Assembly (NCBI GenBank): GCA_019426215.1
Contig: CM033397.1
Coordinates: 26,786,480-26,850,479 of the forward strand
Direction: 5' to 3'
Source: Buddleja alternifolia
Taxonomy: Eukaryota; Streptophyta; Magnoliopsida; Lamiales; Scrophulariaceae
Length of the DNA stretch: 64,000 nucleotides
Numbering within the stretch: the stretch's first letter is position 1; every line of letters begins with the position of its first letter. This document shows positions 11,941 through 22,867 of this stretch, piece after piece. Below the pieces are notes generated by a model that made no database searches, had not been told where the DNA came from, and was given only the letters and a program-made list of their open reading frames with translations. The position numbers were made by a program, and so were the translations under genes.

Positions 11941-12290
11941 GTTAAGAGGTTGAACAGGTGCTTGGTTCACTTGCTCAGATGCTTGACTATCTTCTTGCGT
12001 AGGTGCTTCAAGTTCACAGAACCTACTTTGCTCTTGATGATCACTCTCTTCATGATCATCAGCATATCTTACATTATTACCCGAAATAACCTCACGAGTA
12101 ATATTAGGAGGGGGCACTAAGATCTCATCATCGTCGTCACTATCATCATCAATGGTAATCTTAGACACTTGATGACACAGGTCTTCAATTTCTACATCAT
12201 TCATATTAACCTTACTCGGTTCTTGATTAGCATCATAAAAAACAACATGAATAGATTCCTCAACCTTCTATTTGATCTTGTTTAGGATGT
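11941..12290 (-). pseudogene. acidic integrase-RT linker (element B)
   Basis: Bases 12204-11932 encode an acidic linker (DDDSDDDDEILVPPPNITRE, then Glu/Gln-rich) which in copia polyproteins joins the integrase C-terminal region to RT. It is open for 90 codons and ends in a stop at 11932. No enzyme motif. Confidence 0.6.
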
Positions 12291-13475
12291 GAAAATTCTT
12301 TTCATTCTTGGCGTAACCTAAAAAGATTCCCTCATCCGCTTTAGGATCCGATGTCTTTAGGATTTGGGATCCATTATTATGAATAAAACATTTAGAACCA
12401 AAGACATGAAAATATGAAACATTAGGCTTACGTCCCTTCTATAGTTCATATGGAGTTTTCCCATGCTGTTTGTTGATCATGCAACGGTTTTGAGTGTAAT
12501 AGACAGTGTTGATCGCTTCGGCCCAATACCTAGGAGCAAGCTTGGACTCTGCTATCATTGTCCTAGCATTTTCCTTGAGCGTTCTGTTCTGGAGCTCAGC
12601 AACATAATTCTGTTGAGGAGTTCTGGGAGCTGAATACTCATGATGTATTCCATTTTTTGCACAAAACTTCTCAACAACCTTGTTAGTAAACTTGGTGCTG
12701 TGATCGCTTCTTATTTTTGCAACCTTAAGATTTTTCAATATTGAAGTTGCCGAATAAGTGTTGTTAACTTGTCACATGTCTCATCTTTAGATAAAAGAAA
12801 TTTCACCCAAGTAAATTTAGAGAGATCATCTCCCATTACCAAAGTATAATTTTTACCGCTCACAATGATCATTTAAACATGTCTAAACAGAACCATGTGA
12901 AGTAGTTCAAGTATCCTCGAGGTGATCCTTATGAAATGGTGCTTTGGGTAATCTCTCTACAAGATTTAGATTTATAAACTAAGAGATTGTCTTAAAGTTA
13001 AGGTGATTCATTTTTCTATGCCATAACCAACTCGTTTTAGATTCATTTTGACTCTTAACAACAAAGCATGTTGGATTGTTATCAATTGTTGAACCCCAAT
13101 CTACTAGATACACATTGTTTGTTCTTTTACCTTTCAATTTAGTAGATTTAGCCTTAGCGTCGTTTATATAGCAACAGTCGCTTGAGAATTTGACTTCAAA
13201 CCCTTTATCACAATTTTGACTTATGCTTAATAAATTATGCTTAAGATCCTTAACATAATAAACATCACTTATCATGATGTTCTCCCTATGAACAGTACCT
13301 ATACCTTTGGTTTTACCTTTGGAGTTGTCACCAAATACAACCTGAGGACCATTGGCAGCTCGATAGTTGATCAAGAGATCCTTGGAGCCTGTCATGTGCC
13401 TTGACGACCCACTATCAATGTACTAAATAGATGTATCGGCTCTAACTCTAGGTACCTGCAATAAAAAAAGAAGTT
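12291..13475 (-). pseudogene. copia protease and integrase, broken (element B)
   Basis: The protease motif IDSGSSRHMTGS is at about 13416-13378 on the minus strand. Bases 13395-12979 continue to the GAG-pre-integrase region (VYYVKDLKHNLLSISQ, WLWHRKMNHLNFKTIS). Bases 12738-12439 carry the second half of the integrase core, with RSDHSTKF around the second catalytic Asp, SAPRTPQQN, and AELQNRTLKE with the catalytic Glu. Bases 12979-12740, holding the first catalytic Asp, are frameshifted. The conserved Gly-Thr-Glu after the second Asp reads STK, a loss in a key loop. Confidence 0.82.
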
Positions 13476-13782
13476 CTATTTCTGTTTAGGTACCCATTGT
13501 TGCTTGAGTCCTTTAACATTAGTAGCATTGTTAGTTTGAATTAGAACTTGAGGAACCCATATTTGCCTAGTCTTCATTGTGGGAATACTGGCCTTCTTAG
13601 GTTTCACATTGTGTTGTGTGTGCTTTTTGGGTGTATAATAATATCCTTGATTATAATAGTAATCATAATCATAGTTATAATCATAATCATCATAGTAATG
13701 ATAATATGATCTAGACCGTTGTGGATATTGACGCTGATATTTCCTTGGGGCTGGCTTGGGTTGCACTTTTGGTATTGGACGC
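13476..13782 (-). pseudogene. element B gag C-terminal region with a Tyr/Asp-rich tract
   Basis: Open on the minus strand and continuous with gag across the MITE insertion. It contains KVQPKPAPRKYQRQYPQRSR followed by a 23-residue tract of almost only Tyr, Asp and Asn (about 13703-13635), then the QIWVPQ and QQWVPKQK motifs that precede the protease in this copia group. Role of the Tyr tract unknown. Confidence 0.7.
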
Positions 13783-14336
13783 TTAGGCTCTGTTTGGATG
13801 TGTTCTTGTTTTATTTTCAACCATCATTTCCTAAAATGTATGGGACAATGAGCTTTTTGATTTTCGTGTGAAAATATAGGCATGTTTGGTTGTGTTTCTG
13901 AAATTTGTTAGCATTGATGAATTGATGATGTATGAAATGAATGAGTTAGTTAAAAGTAATGATTATGTGAGTAATATATATAAAATAATAGGTAATAATA
14001 TATTGATTAAATATATTTATAAGTAAAAATTGTCAAAATCGATCCCAAAAAGAGCATCAAAAATATTCAAAATGGGTCCTAAAATGTGCACGTGTCTATG
14101 AATGTTAAAACCATGTATTTTATTCCACTATAACACCACAATTGTTGCCGAATATGTTAACTTTTAGAAGGAGATGTGAGAGAAAGAAAAATGGGAGTGT
14201 GATTTGATAAAGTGAAATGTAGTTATTGAAAATAAGTGTATTTTCAGATGAGAATGGTGTAAAGTATGTATTTTCATTTTCAAATGAGATTGAAAAAGAA
14301 AATATGGGTTACAAAACACAAACAAACATAGCCTTA
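13783..14336. mobile_element. Tourist-like (PIF/Harbinger) MITE inserted in element B gag
   Basis: A 548-bp element (13786-14333) flanked by TTA on both sides (13783-13785 and 14334-14336), the 3-bp target of PIF/Harbinger elements. Terminal inverted repeats begin GGCTCTGTTTGGATG on the left; the right end reads, reverse complemented, GGCTATGTTTGTTTGTG. No transposase ORF. Removing it joins gag into a plausible continuous reading (WVHPNAQK ... KRPIPKVQPKP). Confidence 0.88.
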
Positions 14337-14682
14337 GCGCTTGATTCACTGTGGTTAGGTTTATCATTAGCCTTTTGAGCATTTGGATGAACCCATCTTT
14401 GTAAGTCATTTTCTTTCGTCTTACCCGTGCCTGAGTCAGTGTTTGACTTTTTGAACCTTTCTCAACAAAGAAAACACCTTTTCCTTTGTTGTTTGCCGTA
14501 ACATTAGATTTGTTTGGTTGTTTACCGAATTTATTGCATCCTATACCGGTCTTCTCACCAAATAGTATTGTTACCTCAGTCACATTGTCTAGCTTTCATG
14601 ACGCTTTAGACAATGATGAGATGAGCTGCTCTGAGTTAACAACTCTAGCAATCAGCTCAGCTTCTCTCTTAACTATTATATC
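14337..14682 (-). pseudogene. element B gag fragment between MITE and solo LTR
   Basis: Minus-strand pieces read IVKREAELIARVVNSEQLIS and then KLDNVTEVTILFGEKTGIGC plus a basic Asn/Lys region. This continues the gag coiled coil seen on the far side of the solo LTR (16296-16628). One stop separates the two pieces. Confidence 0.65.
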
Positions 14683-16295
14683 TATTGGGAATTGTACGAA
14701 TAAAACGCAGCGAAAAGTAAATTTAATTCCCAAAGCCCGAATCATCTCTAATCCTCATGTTTAATTGTGTATAGAAAAATTATCGTTCTCACGTATGTTG
14801 ATTTTTGAACGTGATCCTTTTCTCTAACGCCGAGTTTGCCAACGTCTCTAATTCGTCACGCCAGAATCAAAAATGAAAAACTCCTCCTTTCTTCCTTGTC
14901 AAAGACGGCTAGAGAGAGAGAGAGAGGTGGGAGACTTTTTCTTGGAGAGAAAGTTATGTATGTTGCCTTGAGTTATTTTTCACCTTGTCATATATTTGTA
15001 TCATTATGAAACAATAACACTAGCATGCAAGAGCCCTATTTGGGCGTCTATTTGGCCGCCCCTTAGTGAGCTCGGAAGCCTTCGGGCTTTCGTCTTGCTT
15101 GCTAATTAATTAATCGAATAATTTATTTATCCAATAAATAAATTGATAATCCAATTAATTCAATTCCTAATTAATTTATAATTCAATTTCTCCAAGAAAT
15201 TAATTAACTCATTAATGTAATTTAATTAATTAATTAAATTATCCAATAATTAATTGATTAATTACGGCATCCAATGTCGTGAATTTCTCTCAAGTTTTTT
15301 TCCCATGTTTTTTCTTTTGCACTTCCTTTAAGCGCGACTCTTTAGGTTCGTCTCAAAAGACAATTGGTAGGAATCCAAAGGTGTGTGAGTGACACCTAGC
15401 CAGTCTCGTGGCTCACACCGTAACCCAATTGAGAACGAATGAATAGGATCATTCCAAACGTTTACGCCGTGAATACCGTACATGTATAAACCTTTTATTC
15501 TTATATCCCAGTCAAGTAAGAGTCATGGTTTAAAGTCAAATTCATACAACTTGACCATATGCCTAAGCTCATAATAAGTCGAGGTATTTAAATACTTTGG
15601 CCAAAGACTTTCATCCTCACTTATTCATGATCGCATAGGATATTTTGCTCATTCACTTATGAGAGAATAAATTCCATATTGCAAATTAGTTAACAATGCT
15701 ACTTGCCCATCAAGTCGTACTTCGAGGTTGATTCCACCAACAGGTGATTTGAATCTAACTACTCTATTGACAGACTTGATGTCACAAGTACATCTTCAAC
15801 TCGATTTCTCAGGTCAGAGGTTCACACGTACCTGTCACTACTTATCAGTTTCATCATTGACTGTCAATGAGTGAATACCCATGTGATGAACTGATGCGAG
15901 CCGTGTTCAAACATATCAGTCCAACTGACACGTCTATGATATAAGTTCCCACTACCATTTCCATAGTGTACGACTGGCACTTTATCTGTCGCAACGTACA
16001 TCGTACTAGTCTTTATTCACTATTGATGCCCAATCAATATTTCTTAGACTTGCAAACCCTTTTAGATGTCAAGGGTCAAACCATTCTAATGTCTTTCCTT
16101 CTATCCCATAGGAGGTAGAAGGTTCTCCTTGTCATCAAGGGCTTTATGTTGTTTATTCACACCTTATAAATGCCTATTAGAAAACAATAATCAACTGCCT
16201 TATATTAATAGAAAAACCATAGTTTAGTTACAATGTTTATGCCCTATAAATCTATCCTCTTTATGGCATTCGAGGGCATATACTCTAACAGTATC
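14678..16295 (-). mobile_element. solo LTR of a copia element (Angela/Bianca-like), 1.6 kb, in element B gag
   Basis: On the minus strand it runs from TGTTAGAGTATATGCCC (16290) to CCCAATA (14683), about 1608 bp. Flanking pentamers are ATATC (14678-14682) and GTATC (16291-16295), a TSD with one mismatch. Long AT-rich TTAATTAATT stretches (about 15100-15260), a GA microsatellite (14909-14925) and no ORF fit a long copia LTR. No internal domain or primer site lies beside it, and gag continues on both sides, so it is the product of LTR-LTR recombination. Confidence 0.82.
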
Positions 16296-16607
16296 AAGAT
16301 CACTTTTCAAGTTGGTTATCTCACTCTCAAGTGATTTGTTCTTCTCAATGCATTGTTGCTAAACTTGCAACTCTACCTTGAGCGTTACATTATCACTTTT
16401 GACCGATGAAATGATATTGAAATGATTTTGATATAACTTGACGGCATCTTGACAATCTTTATAGTATTCATTTACTTTGTCAAAAAATTCATCATAAGTA
16501 AGACGATGAGATGATTCAGTGTTTACCTCAGGAGACACTTCATCATCTCTGGCTATGAGACAAATAAGTGCTGAGTCATCAACTGGCTCATCATCATCAC
16601 TACTCTC
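16291..16607 (-). pseudogene. element B gag coiled-coil segment
   Basis: Open minus-strand stretch (16628-16359) with an acidic start (SDDDEPVDDSALICL), then HRLTYDEFFDKVNEYYKDC and a coiled coil continuing to 16296. It joins in sense across element C to the gag piece beginning at 22868 (PEDLESSEES running into SDDDEPV). Confidence 0.72.
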
Positions 16608-16820
16608 TGATAGGAGTCGTTTTAACATAAGTTTTTAGGTCCTTTTAATGACAATTCAGACCCATATATAGTTTATTTCGTGCCACTCGTGCAATTAATA
16701 TGTGTGTAAAGTGCTTTCAGGTAGTAAGCGACGATGGACGAAGAAAAGGACAAAAAGACGACTCATTTACCCAACTTTGCTCAAAGCTACGCACCGAGGT
16801 GCATGGGCGCCTTAGGCGAT
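16608..16820 (+). repeat. truncated 5' LTR of element C
   Basis: The first about 210 bases of the LTR match 21518-21720 with few changes, from TGATAGGAGTCGTTTT through the block ending GCTACGCACCGAGG. The LTR breaks off inside its palindromic word region (GGGCGCCTTAGGCG) and runs into pol codons at about 16815-16820. The shared AGGCG at the joint suggests a microhomology deletion. Confidence 0.85.
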
Positions 16821-18493
16821 TTATCTTGAACTTCTCTAAAATTGCGAAACCGTTATCTAATTTGCTTGTCAAGGATACCCTGTTTGATTTCAATTCTTCT
16901 TGTATGCAGGCCTTTCTTGATTTGAAGGAACGCTTAGTTTCCACCCCTATCATGTCACCCCCTAATTGGAGCTTACCATTCGAGTTAATGTGTGATGCGA
17001 GTGACACCGCAGTTGGAGCGGTCCTTGGCCAAAGAAAGGAGAAGGTATTTCGAACCATTTACTATGCTAGTAAAACTCTTAACGACGCACAATTGAATTA
17101 TGGCACCATGGAAAAGGAGTTACTAGCCATAGTCTTTGCATTCGACAAATTCCACTCTTACCTCGTGCTAAACAAAGTGATAGTCTACATCGATCATTCG
17201 ACCATAAAATACTTGCTTGCCAAGAAAGATGCTAAACCGAGGCTCCTTAGGTGGATTTTGTTACTACAAGAATTTGATTTAGAGATAAAAGATAAGAAAG
17301 GCACCGAAAATGTAGTAGCCGACCACCTCTCACGATTAGAGCTAGTGAATGATCCGTTAGATGAGATACCCATTCGTGAGGAATTCCCGGATGAACACCT
17401 CCTTGCTATTTCTGACAATATTTCACCTTGGTATGCTAACTTTGCCAATTACATTGTTACGGGCCGCCTTCCCCCGGATATCACTTTCCATCAAAAGAAG
17501 AAATTTCTATTTGATGTGAAGCAATATCTTTGGGACAAACCCTTTCTATTCAAACTTTGTGCAGATGGCTTAATTCGACGTTGCATACCCGAAACGGATG
17601 TGCATGCTATCCTTTCTCATTGTCATGATATGGCGTTGGGTGGCCACTTTGGGCCCTCCAAAACGGTAGCTAAGATCCTTCAATCAGGTTTTCTTCTGGC
17701 CTACTCTTATTAAAGATGCATATCATTATGTCAAATCATGTGATCGCTGTCAACGAATGGGGAACATCTGTAAACGTCATGAAACACCTTTAAATAGCAT
17801 GTTAGAGTGTGAGTTGTTCGATGTATGGGGTGTGGACTTTATGGGCCCTTTCCCCAGTTCTTGTTCAAACAAATACATCCTTGTTGCGGTGGACTATGTC
17901 TCCAAATGGGTGGAAGTCGTGGCCTCGCCCACTAATGATGCTCAGGTCGTCACTCATTTTTGAAAAAAGCATATTATTACTCGATTTGGAACTCCCCAAG
18001 CCATCATTAGTGACGGAGGCACTCACTTTTGCAACAAACAGTTTGAACTTTTATTGACAAAGTACGGGGTGAGGCATAAAATTTCGACCCCATATCACCC
18101 GCAAACTAGTGGCCAAGTGGAGGTTTCAAATAGGGAGATTAAGCGTATCTTAGAAAAAACGGTCAATGCATCAAGAAAGGATTGGTCCCTTATGTTGGAC
18201 GATGCTCTTGGGCTTATCGGACTGCCTATAAAACCCCAATTGGCATGTCTCCGTATCGTCTTGTTTTTGGCAAAACATGTCACTTACCCGTTGAGCTTGA
18301 GCATCGTTCTTATTGGGCCATTAAGTTTCTGAACTTTAACTCTCAACGTGTAGGTACACAACGTTTGCTACAACTCAACGAGCTCGAAGAATGGCGTCAT
18401 CTCGTCTATGAGAGCGCAAAACTCTACAAGGAGCGTACCAAAATGTGGCATGACAAGCATATTCTCCCCTAGGAGTTCCACACAGGAGAAAGG
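16816..18493 (+). pseudogene. gypsy RT end, RNase H and integrase, broken (element C)
   Basis: Open to 17713: the RT/RNase H junction ([16 protein letters not shown]), RNase H ([42 protein letters not shown]) and the integrase zinc region ([16 protein letters not shown]). After a frameshift at about 17695 come DRCQRMGN, the first catalytic Asp in [11 protein letters not shown], the second in IISDGGTHF and the catalytic Glu in [17 protein letters not shown] stop lies near 17962 (VVTHF then KKHIITRFG) and another frameshift near 18205. The end ([37 protein letters not shown]) runs to 18472, where a TAG precedes the rest. Close relative of element F integrase. Confidence 0.88.
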
Positions 18494-19873
18494 GTGTTAC
18501 TCTACAACTCTCGACTCCGACTCTTCCCCGGGAAGCTTAAGTCTCGATGGTCGGGCCCATTTTTGATTTCCCATGTCTATCCTTCGGGCGCCGTCGAGAT
18601 TACAACGGATAAAGGACAGACTTTCTTGGCCAACGCTCAACGTTTGAAACCATATGCCGGGTTGGATGGACCGAGAGACAAAGTGTCCATCATCTTTGAG
18701 GACCCTCCACGATTTCTCGCCTTTAGTCGAGCTAACTACTCTAAACTAGCGCTTCTTGGGAGGCAACCCAAGCTTTCTTTCCGTCTCTGTCGAAAGCCCG
18801 AGCCCGCCCATCTTCCTTGGGTCCTCGAATTCTTCAGCTCTGGGGTGTATGGTGAGATTGAGATGGGGGTATGGACTGGGCCTTCCCTTTTGGTACGGGG
18901 CATAGAGGTTACCTATGATTTGAATAAGATAAGGGAATGTATAGGTACCCCCACCCCTCCGACGTGCGGGTTCACGACTCTATATAATGCGGGGCACCTC
19001 AGGGTTAGCTTGTCTGATATTTTGGGGGTTATTGCCCGAGAGGGTTGGGAGTGGGTCCCTGGAAAAGCTCATATCCCCCGTAGGGCCCTACTTCCCGAGG
19101 CCACATTCTGGATAGAATTCATCAGATTCGATTTAATCCCGAGTACCAAACGGTCTGAGGCCAACAAGGAACGGACCACCCTCATCTATACCATCATGTC
19201 CAAGAAAGATGTGGACTTCGCCCGGGTGATTCACAAGTCTTTGACAGATCATTTTCGGAAATTGAGGAACGAATTGGGGCCATTGATTGACAAGGAGATG
19301 GCTTAGCAAAACGGTGTTGGGTCCACCAGGAAGAGCCCTATCATTCTCCCGTCACTGATCACTATTTTGTGCAAGGCGGCCAAGGTTCCAACATTTCCTA
19401 TGGAGCGTACGGACCTCCCTGGCTCTTCTTTATCTATGGTCGCTGATGACCCCCAGGCTCCCCCACCACAGGCGCCTTCCAAGAGGCCTCGTCCGTCGTC
19501 ATCACGACCTACTGGTCCTGGACAGTTCACACCGATGGATGCTGACGCCATTAGACAGTTGAAGAATGAGTTGCGAAATGAGTTGCGGGATGATATGAGG
19601 ATGGTGATGACCGACACGTGTGCATATTTCCGTCAACTTCTCGTCGAGCAGGATGAATTTGTCGGTCGGGGCCCATTTGACTATTCTTCTCCTCCACCCT
19701 ACCCACACCCCACTCCTCCGCAGCCCGAAGATGTGCATGAGTCGGGTGCCATAGTTCCTATGGGCGGTGATGATGAGGCTCTTGATGACGATGGTAGCCC
19801 GATGGTCGATTTGGCTGATTTCGAGGGTGGAGCGGGTGAGGATTATATTGACCGTTTTGGCACCGAGGATTAG
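18494..19873 (+). pseudogene. chimeric ORF: integrase tail fused to the Athila extra ORF (element C)
   Basis: One frame runs from the integrase C-terminal tail ([20 protein letters not shown]) straight into a separate module that in element F starts over 1 kb further on. The module contains [49 protein letters not shown] and [19 protein letters not shown], the pattern of the putative plant transposon protein domain found in the Athila env-position ORF. A TAG at 19304 interrupts it; the same frame continues with a Pro-rich and acidic tail to 19873. No signal peptide or membrane anchor is visible. The fusion probably arose by deletion near the conserved GGGAGGCAACCC hairpin (18755-18772). Confidence 0.75.
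18755..18772 (+). other. conserved stem-loop downstream of integrase (element C)
   Basis: CTTGGG-AGGCAA-CCCAAG, a perfect 6-bp stem with a 6-base loop. The same loop and core stem occur at 49214-49231 in element F after the integrase stop. Possible RNA structure affecting expression of the extra ORF (inference). Confidence 0.55.
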
Positions 19874-21517
19874 TCTTGGCTTGTATTTTCCATTTCCTAT
19901 CTCGCTTTGTCATTTTGTTTATCTTTTGTTTTGTTTTGTTGGATAATGTTTTTTGTTGGATGCTCTTTTGTTTCCTTTCTAATTCGTTATCTTTGCATCT
20001 TCTAGTATGTTTGTTTCGTTGTGCTTTCATCATTTCTATCCAATGCTTGATGATTCGTATGGCTAGCATCGTTTAATGTGTAGTTGTTGCATTCATTGCT
20101 CACACCGCTGTTGCCCCTCTTGGACACATTTGCATTCGAGGACTCGGGTCTGCTTTTGACGTGTACTTTGCCCTTCTTTTTTTTTCGAGCATTGGGGACA
20201 ATGTTCATGATAAGTTTGGGGGGGGGGGGGGTATACTAGATCCATTATAGTCATGTTTATTCATGTTTTACATATTTCGGTCCAAGTTTGGGGGGGTGTT
20301 GTACCTCTACATGTGAAATGTGTGCAATTTTAATTTTGTTTTGGATAGAATTTCAACCCTTCACTTGAGGCATTGAGCATGGTTAATTTGAACACATGGT
20401 ATGTTTTCTCTATCAATTTGGTTTGTAATGTCTATACACATCGTTCCTTGCTTGTGGGACCCTAACTAGACTAGATTGACCTTAAGATGATTCACATATG
20501 CACATAAATCGAAGGTAGAGGAGTTGAGTGGACAACCATTTTGAAACACTTAAAGGCTTAATCCCAAAAATATCAACTTAGAATTTTCACATGTGTTATG
20601 AGTTGAGAACGTTAACTTCGTATGCTTAATAATAAAAAATAAAAAAAAGAGGTTGAACATTGGTATGACTGCAAAAGTCAGGCTTAATAGATACTGGGGG
20701 CGAAGAGCACCATGCCTAGAATACTGTACTATTATGCTAATTTGACCTAAGCTCAAGCCAATGCAAGTGTTAAGTGATTAAGGACCTAGTTTGATTTTGT
20801 GGCCTTTGACACTCGAGCGATTAAGCCCTTAGGAGTGTCTCTACACTTGATACCCTAAAGCCGTCTGGTCTGGGATTTATTTGTCTAAAGCTCGTTACAA
20901 GGGTGTCATAGAAAGCCTAAGGGGATCGAACATTGCACATGGTCTAGCCTCTAAAGTTTCGAGTTGAAAGTGCATAAGTTAAAGCCAAAAGTGGAATGAA
21001 GTGATGAATTTTTAAGTGGCTATGAAGTTGTATTCAATTTTCGTACCATGTGAATAATCAACAGTTGATAAATATGGGGTTCATGCTTGAAAAGTGGTAA
21101 GAATGCCACTCGACTATAATACTTGAGATTTATCACACTACACCCTTAGGATGATCTTTTCGATGTTAAGGCGTAACATGAGCAAGTGTGTGATGTGTAT
21201 ATATTTGTAATTTGAGCTTAAACAGATGAATTCATACCATTGTGTGCTATTAATCATTGTAATTTGCGTTGAGTGAGCGGGGTTGAAAATCTTTTGATTA
21301 TGTGGGTATATCGTCTGCAAACCCTCACGAGACTATAACTCATCCGTTGAGGTAACTCAAGGGCTCAAAGGCTTGTTGCATCCACTAAATGCAACCGTTT
21401 ACTCCACGAAAGTGAGTGAGGTAGTTTCTTTTTATTTATTTTCCCTATGGTTGATGATGAGTTCGTATCTTGTGCTTTTTCTTGCTCGAGGACGAGCAAG
21501 TGATAAGTTTGGGGGGT
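19874..21517 (+). other. 3' untranslated region of element C
   Basis: No coding sequence. It holds a run of 14 G (20218-20231) after AAGTTT, a second AAGTTTGGGGGGG near 20285, and at its end a hairpin (21481-21488 pairing with 21493-21500, CTTGCTCG/CGAGCAAG, loop AGGA) followed by the polypurine tract AAGTTTGGGGGGT (21505-21517). The motif GGGGACAATGTTCATGATAAG before the first G-run is shared in form with element F (51834-51860), so PPT-like tracts are repeated within the region. Confidence 0.7.
21505..21517 (+). promoter_or_regulatory. polypurine tract of element C
   Basis: TAAGTTTGGGGGGT immediately before the 3' LTR start TGATAGG. A perfect 8-bp hairpin (21481-21500) sits just upstream. 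Confidence 0.78.
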
Positions 21518-22862
21518 TGATAGGAGTCGTTTTTACATAAGTTTTTAGGTCCTTTTAATGATAATTCAGGCCCATATATAGTTTATTTCGTGCCACTCGT
21601 GCGTTTAATATGTGTGTAAAGTGCTTTCAGGTAGTAAGCGACGATGGACGAAGAAAAGGGAAAAAAGACGACTCATTTACCCAACTTTGCTCAAAGCTAC
21701 GCACCGAGGCCCCTGGGCACCATTTTTCTCGCGCCCAGGCGCGACCCAGCAAAGAAAATCAAAGCTTCGCACTGAGGCGCCTAGGCGCCTGAACCGCCAC
21801 GCCTAGGCCCCACATATCGCGCGCCTGGGCGCCCCGGAACTTTTGCCCCAAGACATGCACGCCACATAGGCGGCGCCTAGGCGCCGCGATAACAGAATTT
21901 TGGAACTATAAATAAGATTTTTCAATTCATTTTGAGGGGTCGAAATCTGGGAGATTGGGGGCGATTTGCCGGGTTTTGGGCCATTCTTCATCAACTCTAA
22001 GAGGCTAAGAAGGAGGTTTAGCTTGGGATTGAAGCTCTTGACTCGGATACATCATCGATCAAGCAATATAGGGAGTTTGTATATGTTTTTCATTACATAC
22101 TTGTCTATGATTATTTATATGACTACATTCGGCTCTTTTATGTTATTGATTATGAGCTAAATTTGTGAGGCTAAGGCCATGTGAAGGGCAAATTTCTGAG
22201 TCAATATATATGAAGTTATCTTTGTATTAATTCTCCTATTGCTTTGTGTGTTATTTTTATGCTTTTATTCCAATCATGTGCTTGATCACCATATGCTTGC
22301 TATCTTGCCTAATCTAGTTGTTCGAGAGAAGATAGGTTAGGGTTCAAGGGAATTAACACATCATCCAAAACAAATGGGGAATTGCTCCTAGAAATAGGTA
22401 AAGATTTCCGGGTGCTGTTAGCCGGATTTATTCGGGGAAGCTCTAGAACGTTAATGCGTGGTTATTGATTAGATTCTCGGATAGACATCTTTAGAGAACC
22501 GTCAATTAATTATAGGATTATTATGAGCCGAGACATCGGGTAATAGTTAACTAAGGAGTTTCCACCAAAGCAATAGGAGTCTAATAATTCGAGGAGTAAC
22601 CCATATATATTGACGAGTAGATTCGGTTGTAGCATGTGCCTTAGTCATTTTATCATACGTGAGTTTTAATCTATAGCTCGTTCCTCTTTCATCCTTCTTT
22701 TATCCTTCTTGCAATTTACTTTATTTGTCTTTTTTTTTATTGAAAATCTAAAGCTAAAATCCAAGTCTCCGTGGTTCGACAACCCGGACTTATTTTGAAC
22801 ACTTTTATTACTACCACGACTAGTACACTTGCTACCAAAGCACGTTAGCTTCTAGCGTGTCA
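21518..22862 (+). repeat. 3' LTR of element C (1345 bp)
   Basis: TGATAGGAGTC to TAGCGTGTCA. A cluster of GC-rich palindromic words lies at 21706-21890, and a TATAAATA box follows at 21907-21914. Shares the layout and several blocks (for example CAAAGCAATAGGAGTC and TGGTTCGACAACCCGGACTT) with the LTR of element F, so C and F are related families. Confidence 0.9.
21706..21890. repeat. cluster of palindromic GGCGCC/CCTAGG words in the U3 of element C
   Basis: Perfect palindromes AGGCGCCTAGGCGCCT (21775-21790) and an 18-mer GCGGCGCCTAGGCGCCGC (21870-21887), plus near copies at 21706-21721, 21731-21744, 21797-21809 and 21820-21836. They end 19 bases before the TATA box. Base composition is far more GC-rich than the rest of the LTR. 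Confidence 0.85.
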
Positions 22863-22867
22863 CTCTC

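Larger units (their letters stand above)
16603..22867 (+). mobile_element. Athila-like Ty3/gypsy element C, deletion derivative
   Basis: Element 16608-22862 flanked by the TSD CTCTC (16603-16607 and 22863-22867), inserted in element B gag. The 3' LTR (21518-22862) is whole. The 5' LTR is cut to about 210 bp and fused directly to the RNase H region of pol, so the PBS, gag, protease and most of RT are gone. After integrase come an extra ORF and a long untranslated region ending in a hairpin and polypurine tract. The integrase sequence, the extra ORF with a plant-transposon-protein-like domain and the LTR homology to element F place it in the Athila group (inference). Confidence 0.9.

Noticed and set aside
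18494..19873. True retroviral-type envelope in elements C and F
   Set aside because: Position fits, but no signal peptide, no hydrophobic fusion or anchor segment is visible; the domain resembles the plant transposon protein class. Called an extra ORF only.
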